In this document: piece after piece, positions 26,796 to 36,283 of the stretch
Layout: each line of letters opens with the position of its first letter
How positions within the stretch are numbered: the first letter of the stretch is position 1
Source: Stenotrophomonas humi
Lineage (GTDB): Bacteria > Pseudomonadota > Gammaproteobacteria > Xanthomonadales > Xanthomonadaceae
Assembly (NCBI RefSeq): GCF_001431415.1
Contig: NZ_LDJI01000010.1
Coordinates: 1 to 64,000, forward strand
Length of the DNA: 64,000 nt
Direction of reading: 5' to 3'
Notes under the pieces: model-generated
What the model was told of the DNA's origin: nothing
Seen by the model: the letters and a program-made list of their open reading frames with translations, nothing else
The model's database searches: none
Position numbers and translations under genes: made by a program

Positions 26796-29582
26796 TTAGA
26801 AGGCGAAGCGCAGCGAAGCGTTGTAGCGACGACCGCTCAGGTAAGCGCCGCGCAACAGCTGCTCGGTACCGGAGTAGCTGTGGTACTTCTCATCAAGCAG
26901 GTTCATGCCTTCCAGCGCCACGGTCAGGTTGTCGGTGATCTTGTACGACAGCGACGCATCAACCGAGGTGTAGTCCATGGTCCACAGGTCGCGACCGCCG
27001 CTGACGTTGGTGAAGTACTTGTCGCGCCAGTTGTAGGTCACGCGTGCCGCGAACTTGTCGTTCTCGAAGAACGGGGCGATGTTGAACTGGTTCTTGGAGT
27101 TGAACGGCAGCGGACGCCCGTTGGTCGCTTCACCATCGGAGTAGGTGTAGTTGGCGACGATGCCGAAGCCCATGCCGAAGTTCTGCTGCCATGCCAGTGA
27201 AACGCCCTTGATCTTTGCATCGCCAGCGTTCTGCGGGCGGTCCACCAGGTAGGAGTCTTCACGGCTCTGGTTGATGTTCCAATGCGTTTCCTTGCGCGAG
27301 GCCATCAGGATGTAGTCGGAAATGTCACGGTAGAAGACCGAGCCGGCCAGGATTGCATCCTTCGAGAAGTACCACTCGGCCGAGAAATCCAGGTTGGTCG
27401 ACAGATACGGCTTCAGATCCGGATTGCCGCCGCCGCCGGTCAGCTGCTGGTCGGACAACCACATGTAGCTGGAGAGGTCCGCATAGCTTGGGCGTGCCAT
27501 GGTCTTGGCGGCAGAGAAACGCAGCACCAGGTCTTCGCTGGCGTCGAAGGCCAGGTTCAAGTTTGGCAGGGCGTTGTTGTACTTGCTCGGCTTGACCTTC
27601 CACTCGTACTTGTCTTCCGGACACGCCGGGACATTGACTGTGCACGCATAGGCGCCGCTGCCGACATCGGTCTGCACATAACGCAGGCCGATGTTGCCGC
27701 GCAGACGATCGAAGCTGAAATCAGCCTGCACATAGGCAGCCTTGATGTCTTCCTCGATGGTCCAGGTGTTGCGGGCGAACTCGCCGTTGCCCAGCGTGGT
27801 CGGAACCGGCGCGTCCTGCCAGGGTGCCAGCCACTTGTTGCTCTTGACGTAATCGGCCAACGCCCAGCCGTCGATCGTGAAACGGTTGGCCAGATCACCA
27901 TAGCCACCAAAGCCACTCAGATAATTGCCCGGCAGCGGACGCGGATTGAACATGTCCGCAGTGGCGTCGCCGTAGCCCTGGATCGAAGCCAGCACGACGC
28001 CGCGCTGGATCTGCCCGGTTTCATGCGAGCGCTGTTTGTAGCCGGCTCGGATCATGTACACCGGTGAATCCAGCTTCAGGCCGAAATCGATCTGGCCGTA
28101 GGTTTCCTTGTCCAGCGTCGGCTTCTCAACCAGGTTGCCGCCCCAGCCCGAAGCCCAGTTGCCTTCTGCCGGCGGGTTGGTGTGCCACGGGTTGGCGTAG
28201 CCGCCGTCCATCTTGAACTGTTCCGGGTTGGTGAACGGATTGTCGCCGTGGAAGGTCAGGCTGCCCGGATTCTTCGGGCCGCCAGCGATTGACCACGTGT
28301 AGTCCGCGCTGCCCAGGAAGCTGCCGTAGACCTGTTCCGGGCCGCCTTCGGCCTTGGTATGGCCGATATGGGTGGAGAGGAACCAGCGCTCGTCGTTCCA
28401 CGTTGCCTTGATGTCGTAGGTTTCAGATTCCACCTTGGCGCGACGATTCTGCAGATCGAACGCCATGCGGCCACCCTTGTTGGTGCCGCTGGTCATCAAA
28501 CCGTTTTCGATGGTGACGTCGGTCAAGGTCATCAGGCCGCCATAGGCATTGCCCGGCCAAGCGAACATGGACTGCGCCATGTGATCGAAGTTGGCATCAA
28601 TCTTCAACGCATTCAGTTCGATATCCAGTTGTTCGACCGGCTTGAACTGAAGCGACGCGGAGAAGGTGTCGCGCTCGCGCTTCTGTTCGAAGAAGTGTGC
28701 GCTCATCGAGCCGGGACCCACGGCCTCCGGGTTTGCTTTCAGTGCATCGGCACAGGCGCCCTGGCAGGTGCCGGGCAGTTTCGGCTGGCTGCCGTCCGGG
28801 TTGGCCGGGACCGACCAGTCGGTGTTGGTGTTGTTGACCGAACCCCAGGAGCCGTTGCCATTGAGGTAATCCTTGGCCTTTACGGTGCCGTAGGATTCGA
28901 TACCGTCACGGCGGATGCTCTCGCGCGCGGACTGCGCCGAAATGATGAAGCCAAAGTTTTCAGCATCATTCTTCCAGCCGAAAGCGGCCGATGCGCTGGG
29001 GTCGGTTTTGTCGACGCGGTCGTTGCGGCTGAAGCTGACGCGGCCGTTGACGCTGATCTTTTCCGGCATGTCCAGCGGCTTGCGCGTGGAGATGTTGACG
29101 GTGCCGCCAACCGAGCCCTCATCCAGGCGAGCTTCCGGCGATTTGAATACTTCCACCTTGCCGACCAGCTCAGGTGCCAGAAGCGAGTAGTTGAAGGTAC
29201 GGGTTGGGAAGTCGGACATGTTCCAGTCGCCCGAGGCGATGGACTGGCCATTGAGCAGCGTGCGGTTCAGTGCCGGGTCGGTGCCAAGGATGGAAACCTT
29301 CTCACCCTGGCCGTAAGCACGGTCGATGGTGACACCGGGGATGATGGTCATCGCCTCGGCCACGTTGGTGGCCGGGAACTTGCCGACATCTTCTGCGGTG
29401 ATGACGTCGACGATGGCATCGGCGTTGCGCTTGGTTTCCAGCGACTGCTGAAGACTGGCGCGGATGCCGGTGACGACAACGCGGTCGAGGTCGGTCGCAT
29501 CGGGCTGTGCGTCCTGGGCCATGGCCGGGAAGCTCAAACACGTGACGATTGCGGCGGATAGTACGGACTTGCGGTACCTCAT
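26796..29582 (-). CDS. TonB-dependent receptor 2 (Xanthomonas/Caulobacter type)
   Basis: The 928-residue receptor has a signal peptide ending PAMAQ, the TonB-box-like LDRVVVTGIRASLQQSL, a plug nearly identical to that of receptor 1 (LNRTLLNGQSIASGDWNMSD) and a barrel ending LRFAF. It follows GlcNAc kinase copy 1 by 14 bp and likely shares its transcript, and so its operator at 30783. The start ATG has an AGGAG site in the loop of a hairpin whose 3' arm contains the start codon. A frame extends further upstream, but that would overlap the kinase gene and lose the signal peptide. GlcNAc or chito-oligosaccharide uptake is inferred from context. Confidence 0.93.
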   Translation of the reverse strand: MRYRKSVLSAAIVTCLSFPAMAQDAQPDATDLDRVVVTGIRASLQQSLETKRNADAIVDVITAEDVGKFPATNVAEAMTIIPGVTIDRAYGQGEKVSILGTDPALNRTLLNGQSIASGDWNMSDFPTRTFNYSLLAPELVGKVEVFKSPEARLDEGSVGGTVNISTRKPLDMPEKISVNGRVSFSRNDRVDKTDPSASAAFGWKNDAENFGFIISAQSARESIRRDGIESYGTVKAKDYLNGNGSWGSVNNTNTDWSVPANPDGSQPKLPGTCQGACADALKANPEAVGPGSMSAHFFEQKRERDTFSASLQFKPVEQLDIELNALKIDANFDHMAQSMFAWPGNAYGGLMTLTDVTIENGLMTSGTNKGGRMAFDLQNRRAKVESETYDIKATWNDERWFLSTHIGHTKAEGGPEQVYGSFLGSADYTWSIAGGPKNPGSLTFHGDNPFTNPEQFKMDGGYANPWHTNPPAEGNWASGWGGNLVEKPTLDKETYGQIDFGLKLDSPVYMIRAGYKQRSHETGQIQRGVVLASIQGYGDATADMFNPRPLPGNYLSGFGGYGDLANRFTIDGWALADYVKSNKWLAPWQDAPVPTTLGNGEFARNTWTIEEDIKAAYVQADFSFDRLRGNIGLRYVQTDVGSGAYACTVNVPACPEDKYEWKVKPSKYNNALPNLNLAFDASEDLVLRFSAAKTMARPSYADLSSYMWLSDQQLTGGGGNPDLKPYLSTNLDFSAEWYFSKDAILAGSVFYRDISDYILMASRKETHWNINQSREDSYLVDRPQNAGDAKIKGVSLAWQQNFGMGFGIVANYTYSDGEATNGRPLPFNSKNQFNIAPFFENDKFAARVTYNWRDKYFTNVSGGRDLWTMDYTSVDASLSYKITDNLTVALEGMNLLDEKYHSYSGTEQLLRGAYLSGRRYNASLRFAF

Positions 29583-29600
29583 GATGTCTCTCCTCATCAT
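29581..29600 (-). promoter_or_regulatory. Start-codon hairpin with Shine-Dalgarno in loop, receptor 2
   Basis: On the minus strand, stem ATGATG / CATCAT closes the loop AGGAGAGA. The AT of the ATG start codon is paired. The TGA stop of the upstream kinase gene lies in the 5' arm, so ribosomes finishing the kinase would open the structure. Confidence 0.65.
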
Positions 29601-30697
29601 TGATGGAATCCGGCGTGCTGGCCGGCAGCTGCTGGGTGGGAATCCATGCATGGACGGGCCGCCACATGCATCTGCGTTACTGCGGAAGGCGGTGCGCCGG
29701 GGTCGGTTTCCCTGCGTCCCAGATACCAACTGGCGGCGCCGATGACGCCCAGTTGCCCGTGCTCTACCAGCTTCACGGGAATGCTTTGCAACGCCTTGGT
29801 CATCGGTCCCTTGTTGAGGAAGCGTTCGACGAAGGTGCTGTTCAAAAGAAATTGACTGATCTTTGGCAGGATGCCGCCGGCCAGATAGATGCCGCCCTGC
29901 ACGCCATAGAGCAGGGCCATGTCGCCGATGGTGGAGCCGAGGATTCCACAGAACAGCTGCAGGGTTTCCACAGCCAACGGATCGCTGCCATCACAGGCGG
30001 CGGCACTCACGGCATCGGGCGTCGCATGCGTGGGCGAGGTGCCACGCACCGCGCACAGCGCGTTGTAGAGGTTGAGCAGGCCGGGGCCGGACAGCGCCTG
30101 TTCGATGGAGACATGGCTGCGGTCGCGCAACATCTGCTGCAACACGGCCATTTCCAGTTCGGTGGTGGCGGCCAGCGACGCCTGACCGGCTTCGGTAGCC
30201 AATACGACGGAGCGGTTGCCAACCGGAATCCAAACCGCTGCACCCAGGCCGGTACCCGGGCCAATGACCAAGGTGGGGCCGCGCGGCGCGTCGGCCGGGC
30301 CGGTGAGCTGCAGCACCTGGCTCGCACTGATGTGCGCGGCGGCGTGGGCGACGGCTTCGAAATCGTTGACCAGATGCACCGCCTCGAACCCCAGGTCCTG
30401 GCGGATGCGGTTGGACGACAGCGGCCAGGGCAGGTTGGCGGTGATCACGGTGCCGTCCGGCAGTGCGTAGCCAGCGGTGGCGATGACGCAGGCGGCCAGC
30501 GTCGACCGCTCGACCGGGAACTCGGCAAGGATCGCGCTGAGGCTGGGGTAGTCGGCGCAGCGGTATTGGCGATAGGCCAGCATCGACAGCGGCGCGCCCG
30601 CATCCTCTCCTGGTTGCAGTAGGCCCACGCGGACATGGGTACCGCCCACGTCGGCGGCCAGCAAGGCGGCTGAAGTGGAGGTGGTCAGCTTGGACAT
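29597..30697 (-). CDS. nagK: GlcNAc kinase / glucokinase-family sugar kinase (copy 1)
   Basis: The 366-residue kinase of the Glk family (PF02685 type) probably phosphorylates cytoplasmic GlcNAc to GlcNAc-6-P for NagA. It shows the phosphate-binding AADVGGTHVRVGL, a catalytic-Asp region LVNDFEAVAHA, and VIGPGTGLGAAVW. Residues about 70-326 are identical to copy 2 (36373-37407) except for one Ser/Thr change, while the N-terminus and the 40-residue C-terminal tail differ. The upstream operator TGACAACGATGTCA lies 85 bp before the start. It is first in a kinase-receptor pair with receptor 2. Substrate could also be glucose or glucosamine. Confidence 0.85.
   Translation of the reverse strand: MSKLTTSTSAALLAADVGGTHVRVGLLQPGEDAGAPLSMLAYRQYRCADYPSLSAILAEFPVERSTLAACVIATAGYALPDGTVITANLPWPLSSNRIRQDLGFEAVHLVNDFEAVAHAAAHISASQVLQLTGPADAPRGPTLVIGPGTGLGAAVWIPVGNRSVVLATEAGQASLAATTELEMAVLQQMLRDRSHVSIEQALSGPGLLNLYNALCAVRGTSPTHATPDAVSAAACDGSDPLAVETLQLFCGILGSTIGDMALLYGVQGGIYLAGGILPKISQFLLNSTFVERFLNKGPMTKALQSIPVKLVEHGQLGVIGAASWYLGRRETDPGAPPSAVTQMHVAARPCMDSHPAAAGQHAGFHQ
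29719..30490. repeat. 772-bp block duplicated between kinase genes (copy A)
   Basis: Aligns without gaps to 36405-37176 (constant offset 6686). By eye I count about 21 substitutions, nearly all synonymous. Similarity stops abruptly at both ends. Confidence 0.9.
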
Positions 30698-30782
30698 GGT
30701 GTTCAACCTGGCAACCACGGAATCCCCCGGGAGTTCGCACGACGCCTGTTGGTGTCGCGGTATCGGGAGTGTCATTGCTATG

Positions 30783-30796
30783 TGACAACGATGTCA
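30783..30796. promoter_or_regulatory. Predicted NagQ operator (nag box) of kinase copy 1-receptor 2
   Basis: TGACAACGATGTCA, an inverted repeat of TGACA around ACGA. The identical 14-mer occurs upstream of kinase copy 2 and a variant upstream of nagP. On the minus strand it extends to TTGACATCGTTGTCA, so the TTGACA could serve as a -35 element blocked by the repressor. Confidence 0.75.
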
Positions 30797-30874
30797 AGCT
30801 GCTATGCAAAAAATTTTCAAGATGACACTTGCCGGTGATTGCTATCTATCTAGATGATTTGCAGGGAAATTTTT

Positions 30875-30888
30875 ATTTCATATGAAAT
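30875..30888. promoter_or_regulatory. 14-bp palindrome ATTTCATATGAAAT
   Basis: A perfect palindrome in an AT-rich stretch about 180 bp upstream of kinase copy 1. Its TTTCA/TGAAA arms resemble the dyads upstream of receptor 1. Confidence 0.4.
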
Positions 30889-30983
30889 TGCAATGGCGGG
30901 GATTGGCGCTCTGAGAGGAATCTTGTTGATCGCGTGAAAATTTTGGCAGGTCAACTGGCGCAGCCGGATGACAACAGCGGCCG

Positions 30984-31052
30984 GTAGTGTCGAGGCTCGC
31001 TAGGCAGGGGCATTGCCGAGGAAAGCCTCAGCGCAGCATGGCTGCGCCCTAC
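30984..31052. repeat. GTAG-headed REP pair in inverted orientation
   Basis: The left element begins GTAG followed by an imperfect stem. The right element on the minus strand reads GTAGG followed by GCGCAGC-CAT-GCTGCGC, a good stem. This head plus hairpin is the form of Stenotrophomonas GTAG repeats. Confidence 0.6.
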
Positions 31053-31055
31053 AAA

Positions 31056-31086
31056 GCAGAAGGCCACCGCGAGGGTGGCCTTCTGC
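31056..31086 (-). terminator. Terminator hairpin of hexosaminidase copy 2
   Basis: A perfect 13-bp stem (GCAGAAGGCCACC / GGTGGCCTTCTGC) with a 5-nt loop lies 20 bp after the stop. On the minus strand it is followed by TTTGT. Confidence 0.75.
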
Positions 31087-31105
31087 ATGCATCACGCGGC
31101 GGCGA

Positions 31106-33412
31106 TCACTTGCCCGGTTCGAGCTTGATCCAATCCAGCGTCCACATGTTCGGACGGGTATCACCGGTGAAGCGCACGCACAGATCGCCGCGCGTTGCCG
31201 GTGCGGTGATGGCCGCTTCCAGCTCCACGAAGCCATCGGCGCCCGGGGTCGCCGGCAGCGGCACCGAGGCCAGCGGCTTGCCTTCGCAGTTGGCCAGGAT
31301 CTCCAACTCACCGTGCCTGCTGCGTGCCGGCGCGAACTTGCGCGACGGCTCGTCGTGGGCCAGCTGGAAGTTGTACGGAATGCGACCCACCCGCACCTTC
31401 ACCTTGCTGATGCCTGCCAGGTTCACGTCCGACCACAACCAGCATGGGTTGAAAATGTTGACGTTGAAGATGGCGCGCTCGCCTTCCGCCGGACCATCGT
31501 CTTCCAGCCGCAGCAGCAGCTTGCCGCCGTTCGGGCACAGGCCCAGCTGCGTGTCATCACGCGTCAACAGCGATTCGGCAGTGAAGTCATAGGCACGCGT
31601 TGCCGCCAGCGGCTTGCCGTCGAAGAACGCAGCGGCGCGTACTTCGCTGGGAACCTTCAGCTGCAGTGGCTGGCTGTACAGCGGCGCGTTGGCGGTGACA
31701 TCGCTGCCGTCGAGCGTGTAGTGCACCGGGTAGCCGAGCGGATTGACGAGCGTGACATCGGCGGTGCCGGTGACATGGTCGCCCTTGTCCAGCACGTCCA
31801 CCTGGAACGGCGTCTGCGCGTAGCGGATGCCCATGGCCTGGTAGCGCTGCAGCTGGCGCGGCAGGCGCTGCAGGAAGTTGCTGAAATTGCGCTTGTCCTG
31901 CGGGCTCCAGCCGGTTTCAGCAACCGCGGCCAGACGCGGGAACAGGTTGTGTTCCAGACGAACATCATTGCGCGTGTGCTCGTTGAACATGTTGGCCTGC
32001 AGGCCAAGGATGTGCGAACGCTTGTCGGCGGCAAGTTCGGCCGGCACCGGCTCGAACTCATAGGCCTTCTGCAGCGGAATGGTCGTCGGGCGGCCGGGCA
32101 CTTCGTACGGCGACTCGGTCTGCAGGTAATCCATGTACATGTGGGTGACCGGTGACATCACCACATCGTGGCCTTCGCTGGCGGCTTTCAGGCCACCTTC
32201 GGTGCCGCGCCACGACATCACCGTGGCTTCCGGCGGCAGGCCGCCTTCGAGGATTTCATCCCAGCCGATCAGGCGCCGATCATGCTGCTCCAGGAATTTC
32301 TCCAGGCGCTTGATCATGTGGCTCTGCATTTCCATCTCGTCCTTCAGGCCGAGTTCGCGCATGTGCGCCTGCACGCGTTTGGATGCGATCCACTGATCCT
32401 TCACCGCTTCATCGCCACCCACATGCACGTACTTGGCCGGGAACATGGCGATCACCTCTTCCAGCACGTTCTCGATGAACTGCAGCGTGCTTTCTTCGGT
32501 GTTGAACAGGTTTGGCAGCACGCCCCATTCGCTGGAAGTGATCAACTTCTGGTCGGTGACGCCCAGCTCCGGGTAAGCGGCGATGGCGGCAGTGGCATGG
32601 CCGGGGACGTCGATCTCCGGAATCACCTGGATATGCAGCCGTGCGGCATAGGCGATGATTTCGCGGATCTGATCCTGCGTGTAGTAGCCGCAATAAGTAC
32701 GCGGCTGGCCGGTGGCGGCATCAACCCCGGCATCGCCGAGCGGTACGCGGCAGCTGCCCACTTCGGTGAGCTTGGGGTAACGCTTGATTTCCATGCGCCA
32801 GCCCTGGTCGTCGGTCAGGTGCCAATGGAAGGTATTGAGTTTGTGCTGCGCCATTGCATCGAGGATCTTCTTGATCTCGTCCATGCTCTGGAAGTGGCGT
32901 GCCGAGTCGAGCATGAAGCCGCGCCACGGGAAGCGCGGCGTGTCCTTGATGGTGGCTGCGGCAACATGCCCCGGGTTGTCACCGGTGAGCAGCTGCATGG
33001 CGGTGACGGCACCGTAGAACAGGCCAACATCGTCACCGGCACTGACGTCGATGCCGGTGTTGGAGACCTTCAGTTCATAACCTTCAGCAGTGTTGGTGGC
33101 CGATGGATCGAGGCGGAAGCGGATCTTCGCCTTGCTGGCGTTGTCGGCCACGGCGAGCGTGGGGCCACCATTGCGCGCCAGCATCTGCACGAACTGGCCG
33201 GCAGCGCGGTGTGCGGCCTCGTCGTTGCCGCCGACCAGGTCCGAGCCCTTCAGTACGAAGTCCTTTCCGGTCGTTGCCTGGTAGTTGGCCGGCAAGGGGA
33301 CCAGCGACGGCGTGGCGGCAGTATCGGCCGCATGTGCCTGCAGGGCGGAAAGGCCAAGCAGCACGCAGCTGCTGAGCCAAGGCGCGCGGCTGCGCTTGAG
33401 GGACTTCGTCAT
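31106..33412 (-). CDS. Exported GH20 beta-N-acetylhexosaminidase (copy 2)
   Basis: The 768-residue enzyme has a signal peptide (LLGLSALQAHA), a GH20b domain, then the catalytic barrel with RGFMLDSARHFQSMDEI, WHLTDDQGWRMEIK and the catalytic pair in YVHVGGDEAVKDQW (about D334-E335). The C-terminal accessory region matches copy 1 (NIFNPCWLW, RIPYNFQL). AGGAG lies 8 bp before the ATG. It follows receptor 3 on the same strand, but a terminator and a GTAG repeat lie between, so it may have its own promoter. It would trim imported oligosaccharides to GlcNAc in the periplasm. Confidence 0.93.
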   Translation of the reverse strand: MTKSLKRSRAPWLSSCVLLGLSALQAHAADTAATPSLVPLPANYQATTGKDFVLKGSDLVGGNDEAAHRAAGQFVQMLARNGGPTLAVADNASKAKIRFRLDPSATNTAEGYELKVSNTGIDVSAGDDVGLFYGAVTAMQLLTGDNPGHVAAATIKDTPRFPWRGFMLDSARHFQSMDEIKKILDAMAQHKLNTFHWHLTDDQGWRMEIKRYPKLTEVGSCRVPLGDAGVDAATGQPRTYCGYYTQDQIREIIAYAARLHIQVIPEIDVPGHATAAIAAYPELGVTDQKLITSSEWGVLPNLFNTEESTLQFIENVLEEVIAMFPAKYVHVGGDEAVKDQWIASKRVQAHMRELGLKDEMEMQSHMIKRLEKFLEQHDRRLIGWDEILEGGLPPEATVMSWRGTEGGLKAASEGHDVVMSPVTHMYMDYLQTESPYEVPGRPTTIPLQKAYEFEPVPAELAADKRSHILGLQANMFNEHTRNDVRLEHNLFPRLAAVAETGWSPQDKRNFSNFLQRLPRQLQRYQAMGIRYAQTPFQVDVLDKGDHVTGTADVTLVNPLGYPVHYTLDGSDVTANAPLYSQPLQLKVPSEVRAAAFFDGKPLAATRAYDFTAESLLTRDDTQLGLCPNGGKLLLRLEDDGPAEGERAIFNVNIFNPCWLWSDVNLAGISKVKVRVGRIPYNFQLAHDEPSRKFAPARSRHGELEILANCEGKPLASVPLPATPGADGFVELEAAITAPATRGDLCVRFTGDTRPNMWTLDWIKLEPGK

Positions 33413-33471
33413 GGGCGGAGCTCCTGTTCTGTTCTTTGGATGTTCGGTGAAAGCGTATGCAAGGCCTGATG

Positions 33472-33494
33472 GTAGTGCCGAGCTGTGCTCGGCA
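33472..33494. repeat. GTAG-headed REP element
   Basis: GTAG followed by a perfect 8-bp stem TGCCGAGC / GCTCGGCA with a 3-nt loop. It lies between receptor 3's terminator and hexosaminidase copy 2. Confidence 0.8.
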
Positions 33495-33514
33495 GGGAGG
33501 CGTAGCGTCATTGC

Positions 33515-33552
33515 AAAAAAAACGCCGGGCCCGGAATGATCCAGGCCCGGCG
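33515..33552 (-). terminator. Rho-independent terminator of receptor 3
   Basis: On the minus strand, a 12-bp stem CGCCGGGCCTGG / CCGGGCCCGGCG (one T-G pair) with a 6-nt loop is followed by eight T residues. Confidence 0.9.
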
Positions 33553-33589
33553 CGTCACACTAACCGGCGATGCTGCGTGCCGGGATGGC

Positions 33590-36283
33590 TCAGTACTTGA
33601 AGCGGAAGTTCAGGTAGTACTGACGACCGTTCTCATAGAACGCACTCGGGATGACCGAGCTCTGGTAGTACTTGAGGGTCGGGTTGTTGAGGTTCAGGGC
33701 ATCGAAGCTGACGCTCAGCCAATCGGTTGCCTTGTAGCTCAGCGACAGCGACAGGGTGCCGAAGTCGTCCTGGTAGTACGGGCTCGGGCCCTTCAGGCCG
33801 ATAAGGAACGACGAACGGTAGGTGTAGCTGACGCGTGCACCGAAGGTGTCGTTCTCGAAGTAACCGCCCACGTTGTAGGTGTTCTTCGAGGTGCCCAGCA
33901 GGTTGTTGCTGCCATCGGCCCAGGTGTGCGAGGTGCTGCCATCGGCGTAGGTGTAGTTGGCGTTGACGCCGAAGTTGTCGCCGATCGGCTGTTCATAGGC
34001 GACTTCGACACCGGTGACCTTGCCGTTGGAATTGACCGGCACGGCGACCTGGTAGGCCTCCAGCTGGTTGGTCAGCTCACTGAACAGCATCTGCGTTTCG
34101 GTACCGAAGGCCACATAGTCCTTCAGGTTCATCGAGTACGCACCCACCGACAACAGACCGCGCGGCATGAAGTACCACTCGATGTTGGCATCGAAGTTGG
34201 TCGACAGCACCGGCTTCAGGTTCGGGTTGCCGCCGCCGCCCACGCGGCTCAGGTCCGAGCCCCACGAAGAAGCGCCCAGTGCCGAGAAGTCCGGCAGTGT
34301 CTGGGTCTGCGACGCGGCGAAGCGGAACACGAGGTCGTCACTCATGTCGAACTTGATGTTCGCGCTCGGCAGGATGCGGTCGTGCTTGTTGTTGTAGGCC
34401 AGTGCCTTCCACTTGCCGAACAGGCTGCTGACGTCGGCGTTGGCGATATCAGCGACAGCCTGGTAGGTGTTGATGTCCTGGTCGATGTTGACGTAACGCA
34501 GGCCGACATTGCCGCTCCAGCGGTCGCCCACGAAGTTGGCCTGCACGTAACCGGCGAAGTTCTTCTCCTCCACCTTCCACTCGGCACCGTAGTTGTGGCG
34601 ACCGGTCGGGCCGTCATTGTTGGACAGCCAGTCGGAATTGTTGAGGATGGCGTCCTTCAGTGCGCCCGGGGTGAAGTACCACAGCTTGCGCGGGAAGTTG
34701 CCGCCGATGCCGCCGGCAAAACCGCCCGGGAAGTTGGCGGTGGCGCCGTTCTTCAGTTCAGACCAGATATCGCCCGGGCTGGCGCCTTCCGGCGACAGCG
34801 CTTCGCGCTTGTGGTCGGCATAACGCACGCCGAAATCGATCGAGCTCAGCGTGCCGCTGTCGAAGTACTGGCTGAAGTCGGCGGTGAACCACTTCTCCTT
34901 GTCCTCGGCGGTGACTTCCTGGTTGCCCCAGGTGCCGAAGCTGGTGACGCCGGCCGGGCTGATGTCGCCGCCGACGTTCCAGTCGATAGGCTTGCCGGCG
35001 CCGTGCGTGGTCCAGTTTGCGCCGCCGCCGTTGGCAGCGGTCACCTCAGCAATGAACTGACGCGGGGTCGAGCCGGTGCCCTTGGTGCTGCCGGCCTGGA
35101 ACTTGGCGTTCAGGGTGTCATTGATCTGCCAATCCGCATCGGCAGTGATGTAGCTGCTCTTGGCGGTGGCTTCGCGGTAGATCATGTCGTACACGGCATA
35201 GTCGCGACCGGCCTGGCCGGTGAAGTTGGCGTTGGTCAGCACGCCATTCTTGACCACGTAGCCCGCATCCGGCGCCTGGCCCGGACGGGTGACGTTGCCG
35301 TCGTCGTCCTTCACGTCGCCCATGATGGACGAGCCCCACAACATGAAGTTGCGGTTGTAGTTGTTGGCGTCCATCTTCGAGCTGAAGCCTTCCAGGCCCA
35401 GCGTCAGGTTGTCGGCCGGCTTGAACTGCAGTGCGACCAGGCCGCCCTTGCGCTCGCGGGTCTGTTCGAACAGGGTCGAGCCCAACAGGCTGGGGGCGTA
35501 TACGCCAGCCAGGTCCGGATTGCTCTGTGCAACCGTGCCTTTCGGGTCGATCTGGAAGAAGCCCGACGGGATTTCCTGTGCTTCGCGGCGCAGTTCACGC
35601 TTCTGGCTGAAAGCCTGCACCATCACGCCGAAGGTGCCTTCGTCATTCTTGTAGTTGAACAGGCCCGACAGCTGCGGATCGTTGGACTTAGCCGAATCCG
35701 AACGCACTGCGCCGATCGAAGCTTCAGCGGTGATCTGGTTGGCGAATTCCAGTGGCTTGCGGGTGATGATGTTGACGGTACCGGTGGTGCCGCCGTCCTG
35801 CAGCTTGGCCTGCGAGGACTTGTTCACTTCCACCGAGCTGACCAGCTCGGACGGCAGCAGGGTGTAGCTGACGCTACGGCCCACGTTGCTGCCCTGGCTG
35901 AGCACAAACCAATCGGCCGAACCGACGCTGTGGCCGTTGATCAGGGTCTGGGTCAGGCTCGGGCTGGTGCCGCGCAGGCTGACGCGGTCGGCTTCGTCGA
36001 AGCCGCCTTCGTCGGCGCTGGAAGAGCTGATGTTCACGCCCGGCAGGCGCTGCAGGGTGTCGGCCACGTTGTGCGCCGGCAGCTTGCCGACGTCTTCAGC
36101 GGTGACCACTTCAACGCGCGAATTGGCTTCGCGCTTGGTGTCCAGCGACTTTTCCATCGAGCCACGGATACCGGTGACGGTAACGGTGTCCAGATCGGTC
36201 GCAGTGGGGGCGGCTTCCTGCGCGTGGGCACTGAAAGCAAGGCAGCTGACGATCGCTGCAGAAAGCAGGGTCTTGCGATGCAT
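33590..36283 (-). CDS. TonB-dependent receptor 3 (Xanthomonas/Caulobacter type)
   Basis: The 897-residue receptor has a signal peptide (ends SAHAQ), TonB-box-like LDTVTVTGIRGSMEKSL, and a plug (VVTAEDVGKLPAHNVADTL, SLRGTSPSLTQTLINGH, GGTTGTVNIITRKPL). The barrel ends with FRFKY. It belongs to the same superfamily as receptors 1 and 2 but is clearly divergent, with a different plug loop (SSSSADEGGFDEADR). It lies 89 bp after kinase copy 2, giving a second kinase-receptor pair. The start ATG lies in a Shine-Dalgarno hairpin. Its divergence suggests another oligosaccharide length or type. Confidence 0.93.
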   Translation of the reverse strand: MHRKTLLSAAIVSCLAFSAHAQEAAPTATDLDTVTVTGIRGSMEKSLDTKREANSRVEVVTAEDVGKLPAHNVADTLQRLPGVNISSSSADEGGFDEADRVSLRGTSPSLTQTLINGHSVGSADWFVLSQGSNVGRSVSYTLLPSELVSSVEVNKSSQAKLQDGGTTGTVNIITRKPLEFANQITAEASIGAVRSDSAKSNDPQLSGLFNYKNDEGTFGVMVQAFSQKRELRREAQEIPSGFFQIDPKGTVAQSNPDLAGVYAPSLLGSTLFEQTRERKGGLVALQFKPADNLTLGLEGFSSKMDANNYNRNFMLWGSSIMGDVKDDDGNVTRPGQAPDAGYVVKNGVLTNANFTGQAGRDYAVYDMIYREATAKSSYITADADWQINDTLNAKFQAGSTKGTGSTPRQFIAEVTAANGGGANWTTHGAGKPIDWNVGGDISPAGVTSFGTWGNQEVTAEDKEKWFTADFSQYFDSGTLSSIDFGVRYADHKREALSPEGASPGDIWSELKNGATANFPGGFAGGIGGNFPRKLWYFTPGALKDAILNNSDWLSNNDGPTGRHNYGAEWKVEEKNFAGYVQANFVGDRWSGNVGLRYVNIDQDINTYQAVADIANADVSSLFGKWKALAYNNKHDRILPSANIKFDMSDDLVFRFAASQTQTLPDFSALGASSWGSDLSRVGGGGNPNLKPVLSTNFDANIEWYFMPRGLLSVGAYSMNLKDYVAFGTETQMLFSELTNQLEAYQVAVPVNSNGKVTGVEVAYEQPIGDNFGVNANYTYADGSTSHTWADGSNNLLGTSKNTYNVGGYFENDTFGARVSYTYRSSFLIGLKGPSPYYQDDFGTLSLSLSYKATDWLSVSFDALNLNNPTLKYYQSSVIPSAFYENGRQYYLNFRFKY

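Larger units (their letters stand above)
30698..31105. other. Regulatory intergenic region upstream of kinase copy 1
   Basis: About 410 bp without a gene. It holds the kinase leader, the operator at 30783-30796, an AT-rich stretch with a 14-bp palindrome at 30875, a GTAG-type repeat pair (30984-31052) and the terminator hairpin of hexosaminidase copy 2. Confidence 0.6.

Noticed and set aside
26441-26799. Small frames in the receptor 1-receptor 2 gap
   Set aside because: They run through the AT-rich operator-like block and the terminator and lack ribosome sites.
29719-30490. The duplicated block as a mobile element
   Set aside because: It has no terminal inverted repeats, target duplications or transposase and lies wholly inside homologous kinase coding sequence, so recombination between paralogues is simpler.
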